A stretch of DNA of 11,290 nucleotides. Source: RPQK01 sp041946865. GTDB taxonomy: Bacteria > Acidobacteriota > UBA6911 > RPQK01. The first letter of the stretch is position 1. Each line of letters starts with the position of its first letter. Where the stretch lies: contig JBHGBF010000190.1 in assembly GCA_041946865.1 (NCBI GenBank), forward strand, positions 1 to 11,290, read 5' to 3'. Of the stretch, positions 8,101 to 11,290 are shown one piece after another. The notes beneath the pieces were generated by a model. The model was given only the letters and a program-made list of their open reading frames with translations, was not told where the DNA came from and did not search any database. The position numbers were made by a program, and so were the translations under genes.

Positions 8101-10912
8101 ACAGGAACGGGTTATAGCCGACATCCTGGGCCGGAGGATAGCAGGCCCACTGCGAGAGACCGTCTCCTTGAAAGTCGTCCTTGACTGAGGCCGGCTGGAC
8201 GGCCGACCCTCTCAAATCGGGGAGCGGTGCTGCCCGGTCTGACAGAGCCGCAAGCGGAGCGCTTTCCAGCGGAGCGCGTCGGGTCCGAACGTGGTCCCCC
8301 ATCGGATTTCGCAAACGGTTCGAACCCGGCGCGCTCCGCAAAAAGCGCTGCGCTTGCGGCTCTGTCGGACTTTGGCGTCCCGGCGGAACCTCGATTTTCG
8401 TGCGCCGCTCGCCGGCGGCCGTCTGCTTCACTTTCCACCGGCCGTCAAAGAACCCGCCGTCACGAAAAACCACGTTTTCGCCGGCCAGGCAATCCTGGTC
8501 GAAAATGACGTAGTCCGGAAGCTCGGTCAATCGCAGCCGGGCGGCCGTAGCGAAGCTCGAGGCGGTCATGACGCCGACGATCACCACGTACCGGTCGGGG
8601 TTCAGCGGGTTGGGACAGATGAAGACAGCGCCGACCCCCTCCCCTTCGATCTTGCCTCCGCCAACCTGGAAGCCCGACTCGGTAAACTTGATCGGGAGGC
8701 TTCCCTCGAGGCGGGCGATGAGCGTGTTGGTGGCCGGATTGCCGAACAGGATCAGATTTCGGGCCGCGATGTCCTGCTCAGTAACCTCGGAATCCTCCTT
8801 GACCTGGGCGATGCCGTTGGCCCGTGTCATCCATTCCCTGATCATGAAACCCGCCGCTTTGGCAGCCGCCTGATTCGCACTGATGTCGCGGCGCCCCGTC
8901 ACCAATACGAAGGGGCCCGTAAACGCGTCGCATACCGGCCCGTACAGGTCAGGCGTCTTCCTGATCCGTTTCCGTCCCTCAGGCGGATTCTGTACCGGGA
9001 TTCGAGAGTATGAGCCTCCCTGACCGCGCAAGGTAACCGGACCGAAAGACCGGTGCCGGCCGCGAAAAGCCCTTTTTCCATTAACGAGGATCACAACCTC
9101 GCGATCTGCCTTAACGGGCGCACGATCCAGACGCAGCGTGAACTGCCGGATATTGGAGACGACAGTCTTGATCGTGTTGTCCGCTTCCGCCCAGGCTTCG
9201 ATTCGTGCTGGAGCGTTGTCTTCTTCCAGCTCGTCGATTTCGACCCAGTAAGCTTTGCGGTATCGCAGCGTGTCGGTCTTATAGATCACGTGGGCGGGAG
9301 TTGTCGCCCGGCGACTGTGCTCCTGAAAGAACGTCGAGATCGCAGGCTTATCGACGACCTCCACGCCGTAACCCTGCCCGCGCGGTCCCCACCAATGGCC
9401 CCCTTCGGGATTCTCGTCATAGACGACCCTGTATTTCAGCTCCCGCAATCGCTCGACCATCTGGCGGGCATGGGTTACAACGATGTTGTCGTCTTTCGCG
9501 CCGTGGACCACGTAGGCGGGGACATGGAGAAGGTTTTCGGCAAAGCTCAACGGGCTCCAGTATTCAAGCAGGCGCTTCTGAAAGGCCTCCTGAGCCGGAT
9601 TGGCGGTCGATACCAAGGACTTCTGGTACAGCGAGTAGTTGGTGTAGCCGGCCTGGGGGGAGATCGCCGCCCAACGATCCGGGTAGCGCGTCGCCTGAAA
9701 CCAGGTTCCGTAACCGCCCATCGAATGGCCCGAAAGGTAGATTCTGTCCGGGTCAATCAGGTAAAGGCGATTGATTTCCGCCAGGACTTCATACAGGTCC
9801 ACCTCCCCGATATCCCGGTAACGGTTGTTGCCTCGATCGTGAACGGCCACCTGGATAACCCACTCCTTGGGTTCGTAAGAGATGATGTTCTGGGCCCAGC
9901 CGGTGACGTGAGCGCCGTGAAGCAGCAGGATCAGCGGGTATCGTCTTGACGGATCGTAGGAAGTGGGCAAGAGGACCGAATAGGGTTGAACCGAGCCGTC
10001 AACCGCCGACCGGTAGGTAGTCACGAAGTAAGCCCCGGGCTTACAGCCCTGGGGCTTTACAGCGATGACATGATCTTCGCGCCCTGCCGCTATTCTGAGC
10101 CGGAAAGACCCGCTGCCTTCAGTAGCCCGCTTTTTCCCCGCGATCCAGATCGGAATCCTCTGCACACTGCCGGCCCGGATTTCAACCGGCTCCGACCGGC
10201 TGGGTTTGAACTCATCGTCTTCCAGCACCTCGACCGTCACGTCCTGGAGAGGCTTCCCGCTCGCATTGGCCACCTCCACTTGTCCCCAGGCCCCCAGCGT
10301 GTGCCCCACGCGCACGTCCGGCACGACGATCTCTTTTTCGTTGATGAAAACAGCGCCCGAAGGGAAAAAGGTCTTCCACTGCAAAGCCCAGCTGTTTCCC
10401 TCTCCCTCGACCTTCGCCAGGATTCGGTTCTCGCCTTTCCGAAGAGGAAGAAGGAGCGTGTCTTTGTCCGACTCCGGCTTTCGTGACAGCCGGCTCTCGT
10501 AGACGATGTCTCCGTTCAAGCGAATCTGAACATGGTTTCCGCTGCCGAGAGTCACAGCGGCATAACGATCTTCCGGGCACTGCAGAGTTGCGAAGGCGTA
10601 AGCGACCGCTCGTTTGGCGCCCGGCCAGAGCTTGTGAAAAAAGACCCGCCCTTCTGCGTCCGCCGCGGCCTTCTGCCAGCGCTTCCCGGCTGAGTCAACC
10701 AGCGAGAAATCCGCTTCTCCTCCCGCCTGGGTCAGATAGTCTTTGAAAAGGGCGTTATTTCCCTCGGCCGGGAACGGCCCGATGACCATCCAGTGGCCCG
10801 GCGTCACGGCAGAAGCCGGCGTCTGCGCTTGTTCCAGAGCGCCCGGCGCGTCAGCTGCGCTCAGGAGCACAGCCAGGAAAACAGAGATCAGCAGAAGGGA
10901 CCTTCTCGACAT
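5117..10912 (-). CDS. Secreted fusion of esterase and heparinase II/III-like polysaccharide lyase
   Basis: The 1931-residue protein starts with a Sec signal (MSRRSLLLISVFLAVLLSAADA). Next come a PA14/galactose-binding-like domain (about 36-185, WMVIGPFP), a beta sandwich (190-285) and an esterase domain (300-530) with GHSMGG Ser397, HGAKDD Asp474 and EGGHWWG His506. Beta-rich and mixed domains run to about 830. A linker (848-892) is encoded by a large inverted repeat. The second half has a jelly-roll-like domain (910-1075), an Ig-like domain (1080-1185), a DUF4962-like alpha/alpha toroid from HPRLFFARED (about 1193) with SNWISH (1369-1374) and SYGEGISYQ (Tyr1430), and a heparinase II/III beta domain with NFNHNHCDQGSF (His1567, His1569) and AGHNTVLVNG (His1609). 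It should cleave a uronic-acid polysaccharide by beta-elimination and remove ester groups. I chose the ATG at 10912 for its AAGGAG site and signal peptide; an in-frame ATG at 10969 would put 19 charged residues before the signal. Substrate unknown. Confidence 0.88.
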   Translation of the reverse strand: MSRRSLLLISVFLAVLLSAADAPGALEQAQTPASAVTPGHWMVIGPFPAEGNNALFKDYLTQAGGEADFSLVDSAGKRWQKAAADAEGRVFFHKLWPGAKRAVAYAFATLQCPEDRYAAVTLGSGNHVQIRLNGDIVYESRLSRKPESDKDTLLLPLRKGENRILAKVEGEGNSWALQWKTFFPSGAVFINEKEIVVPDVRVGHTLGAWGQVEVANASGKPLQDVTVEVLEDDEFKPSRSEPVEIRAGSVQRIPIWIAGKKRATEGSGSFRLRIAAGREDHVIAVKPQGCKPGAYFVTTYRSAVDGSVQPYSVLLPTSYDPSRRYPLILLLHGAHVTGWAQNIISYEPKEWVIQVAVHDRGNNRYRDIGEVDLYEVLAEINRLYLIDPDRIYLSGHSMGGYGTWFQATRYPDRWAAISPQAGYTNYSLYQKSLVSTANPAQEAFQKRLLEYWSPLSFAENLLHVPAYVVHGAKDDNIVVTHARQMVERLRELKYRVVYDENPEGGHWWGPRGQGYGVEVVDKPAISTFFQEHSRRATTPAHVIYKTDTLRYRKAYWVEIDELEEDNAPARIEAWAEADNTIKTVVSNIRQFTLRLDRAPVKADREVVILVNGKRAFRGRHRSFGPVTLRGQGGSYSRIPVQNPPEGRKRIRKTPDLYGPVCDAFTGPFVLVTGRRDISANQAAAKAAGFMIREWMTRANGIAQVKEDSEVTEQDIAARNLILFGNPATNTLIARLEGSLPIKFTESGFQVGGGKIEGEGVGAVFICPNPLNPDRYVVIVGVMTASSFATAARLRLTELPDYVIFDQDCLAGENVVFRDGGFFDGRWKVKQTAAGERRTKIEVPPGRQSPTEPQAQRFLRSAPGSNRLRNPMGDHVRTRRAPLESAPLAALSDRAAPLPDLRGSAVQPASVKDDFQGDGLSQWACYPPAQDVGYNPFLSPTPDFGAPGGRALMRVLKPNQDGRLHFGFIKRFRLLVSADARLALDCRIPLAAPGDEVEIGIAGGSGESYRTRLPVPGRDWFTPALALSELCSASGRPPAVGEEIQAVFVIARIQQASKDITYRFLVDNVTLAASAPVSFDVVVPRTVRHEPWAELVSARAYQAGETMEISAGSPVLLDGVECRLINPENRAVLKKQLDRSGPAGVWSGHALYRFSGRDTPGRWKFRLEGITRNREKVTTEVRFLLHPSHVAGAHPRLFFAREDRDRLVKRAADPRFAKWWEDFRKGAESWRGVSGLAKIGENLPLLDKQFLLPTLAAYFNAVGKARSVLSANAAEGYLLGNQPAVEAARSALLAVSRWPTWVPPWFNEHGQFTYYPVGQLAVDMALAYDLLYDSLTPAERASVRRALIDKAIVPAYREYVLDDRPPAQTSNWISHCVSGALVACAAIYADEEDGETREKLDIYINGLLQKLETFMAASFLPDGSYGEGISYQEFALETLSVAFPAIRRAFGIDYGDSTFVEKSLCFPLYALSIPPEESQDMGDTHPPAAHGIAPLVYASKDPVIRWYYGNFNRPSLTKFLFFDDLVAPVAPSLPPSRHFEVKGNAILRTGWGPDDAILVFRAGPNFNHNHCDQGSFLLRAFGENLITEAGWSDYYKDPYYEAYFTQAAGHNTVLVNGDPESQALPDTLQFPALNRYPKITGFLSGDSLDAVESRLEAVYKGRLKTFTRRLVFLKPNYLVVFDDLVTDGSPAWFSWRLHVADKDRIKLLPGAAVYEGKKAALAAKAFSPNPSEWQMGEGHIPYPVLSTQAPLPPPPVPGYLELRSGSVDKTQFLVVLIPSRTAEEGNVMAAGLSRVEGQGCLGLHAKRDGESDLVLFGENNQVSAFGDWRAQAGFWSVSNRGSKVSRFAVQNGTFLERAGTRLFESHFPLSLVVEYEPDRVLLTTVAAENTELELATDIPAARTVRLKVKKGQDRVVLTPGSGRLAQRLTHHD
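8237..8370. repeat. ~134-base inverted repeat (MITE/REP-like) inside the esterase-lyase gene
   Basis: Two nested pairs of arms form one long imperfect hairpin. The outer arms are 8237-8263 and 8344-8370, matching at 25 of 27 positions when one is reverse-complemented. The inner arms are 8271-8290 and 8318-8337, matching at 18 of 20. A 6-7-base internal bulge separates the pairs, and the central loop is about 27 bases (8291-8317). The element is open in the reading frame of the large gene and is translated as a linker rich in Arg, Pro, Ala and Ser. No protein-domain constraint predicts such symmetry. I see no transposase and no clear target duplication. Palindromes of this GC-rich style are common in Acidobacteriota and Planctomycetota, but the family name is unknown to me. 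Confidence 0.9.
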
Positions 10913-10917
10913 TCGTT

Positions 10918-10923
10918 CTCCTT
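10918..10923 (-). promoter_or_regulatory. Shine-Dalgarno AAGGAG that fixes the esterase-lyase start
   Basis: AAGGAG on the minus strand lies 5 bases before the ATG at 10912. It is the best ribosome site in the leader and decides against the longer in-frame start at 10969. Confidence 0.85.
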
Positions 10924-10931
10924 CAAAGAGA

Positions 10932-10958
10932 TAGCGCCCGCGCGCATGCCGCGCGCTA
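10932..10958. repeat. GC-rich hairpin in the 5' leader of the operon
   Basis: Arms TAGCGCCCG (10932-10940) and CGCGCGCTA (10950-10958) pair at 8 of 9 positions around a 9-base CGCGCATGC loop. The hairpin begins 9 bases upstream of the Shine-Dalgarno of the first gene. It could affect ribosome access or simply be another short palindromic repeat. Confidence 0.6.
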
Positions 10959-11013
10959 CTCCACTCCACACGCGTTTCGACGCCAAAGGGAATAAGGGCT
11001 CAAACAACGGCCT

Positions 11014-11290
11014 TTGCCCCGTAGGGGCAACACTGTTGACTTAACGTCTCCGCCTGCTCCGGAGCACAAGCGCCGAAACAGCGGCCTGTTTCTTGTCCCG
11101 AAGGGACTCCGGACTTTGGCGAAAATATACAGATGTGTGAACGTTTTTTACGCCGAAGGCGTTAGGCAAGACAGCTCAGGGTTGGCGCGCAATTGAGCGC
11201 CTACCCCGGGAAACCGTTGCAGAACAAGCCATTCTGCCCTGAAGGGGCAGTGCAACATGGCGACGCCGCTTTGCTGTTCCCCTTCAGGGA
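11014..11290. repeat. Cluster of short hairpin repeats upstream of the operon
   Basis: At least seven small palindromes occur: 11014-11030 (TTGCCCC-GTA-GGGGCAA), 11055-11066 (TGCTCCGGAGCA), 11075-11092 (GAAACAG/CTGTTTC), 11095-11107 (GTCCC-GAA-GGGAC), 11150-11162 (ACGCC-GAA-GGCGT), 11175-11210 (14-base arms with three differences, two of which can pair as G-U) and 11234-11250 (CTGCCCT-GAA-GGGGCAG). Another, truncated or complete, runs from 11278 to the window end. Arm sequences differ while loop sizes and the GAA/GTA core recur. This looks like an accumulation of non-autonomous REP-like elements. No gene is supported here. Confidence 0.75.

Larger units (their letters stand above)
10913..11290. 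other. 378-base non-coding leader/intergenic region
   Basis: This stretch contains the operon's ribosome site, the leader hairpin and the hairpin-repeat cluster. I could not place a convincing sigma-70-type -35/-10 pair, operator or riboswitch in it. The transcription start is therefore unknown and may lie beyond the window or use an unrecognised promoter. Confidence 0.6.

Noticed and set aside
8300..8302. Internal ATG as an independent start for the lyase half
   Set aside because: It sits in the loop of the palindrome, has no Shine-Dalgarno and would give no signal peptide, so one continuous protein is more likely.
9053..9949. A 298-codon plus-strand open frame
   Set aside because: It is antisense to the esterase domain, with no motif and no convincing ribosome site.
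10910..10969. Longer start of the esterase-lyase at 10969
   Set aside because: It adds 19 charged residues before the signal peptide and is partly encoded by a hairpin repeat. AAGGAG at 10918-10923 supports the ATG at 10912.
10960..11060. Sigma-70 promoter for the operon
   Set aside because: TTGTTT-like and TTATTC-like hexamers occur, but not at the 16-18-base spacing. TTGACT near 11036 reads on the plus strand, away from the operon.
11014..11196. A 60-codon plus-strand open frame
   Set aside because: It is made of hairpin repeats and has no ribosome site or recognisable product.
11014..11290. CRISPR array
   Set aside because: The repeats are short, unequal in sequence and irregularly spaced, and no cas gene is present.

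Overview
The window holds one compact six-gene operon on the minus strand (10912 down to 71), flanked at both ends by short palindromic repeats. No plus-strand gene is credible. The organism is a GC-rich Gram-negative-type bacterium. Several traits point to Acidobacteriota (Bryobacterales/Solibacter-like) or, less likely, Verrucomicrobiota or Planctomycetota: RRxFL signal peptides, a very large secreted multidomain esterase/lyase, and many interspersed hairpin repeats. This placement is inference from style, not from a marker gene.

Layout in transcription order: (1) 10912-5117, a 1931-residue secreted protein joining an alpha/beta-hydrolase esterase to a heparinase II/III-like polysaccharide lyase. 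(2) 5124-3889, an exported acetyl-xylan-esterase-like alpha/beta hydrolase, overlapping gene 1 by 8 bases. (3) 3888-2905, a BadF/NAGK-type amino-sugar kinase with a GTG start directly abutting the stop of gene 2. (4) 2868-2125, a SIS-domain sugar-phosphate protein. (5) 2094-1396, a CutC-family TIM barrel. (6) 1390-71, an AGE-type N-acylglucosamine 2-epimerase with a Tat-like signal. Gaps within the operon are at most 36 bases, so co-transcription and translational coupling are likely.

Working model (inference): the exported esterase/lyase pair removes acyl groups from, and cleaves, a uronic-acid or amino-sugar polysaccharide. The epimerase, kinase and SIS protein then process the released (amino)sugars. 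CutC was named for copper, but here it sits inside a saccharide operon. The window has no transporter, sulfatase, GH88 unsaturated glucuronidase, NagA/NagB or regulator, so the pathway is incomplete in view and the substrate is unknown.

The most striking structure is a ~134-base, nearly perfect inverted repeat (8237-8370) inside gene 1. It lies exactly between the esterase half and the lyase half and is translated in frame as a ~45-residue linker. It looks like a palindromic mobile or REP-like element that fused two neighbouring genes. The 378-base region upstream of the operon (10913-11290) carries a family of small hairpins whose arms differ but whose GAA/GTA-type loops are alike. One composite repeat occurs both there and at the 3' end of the operon, where a hairpin supplies the epimerase stop codon.
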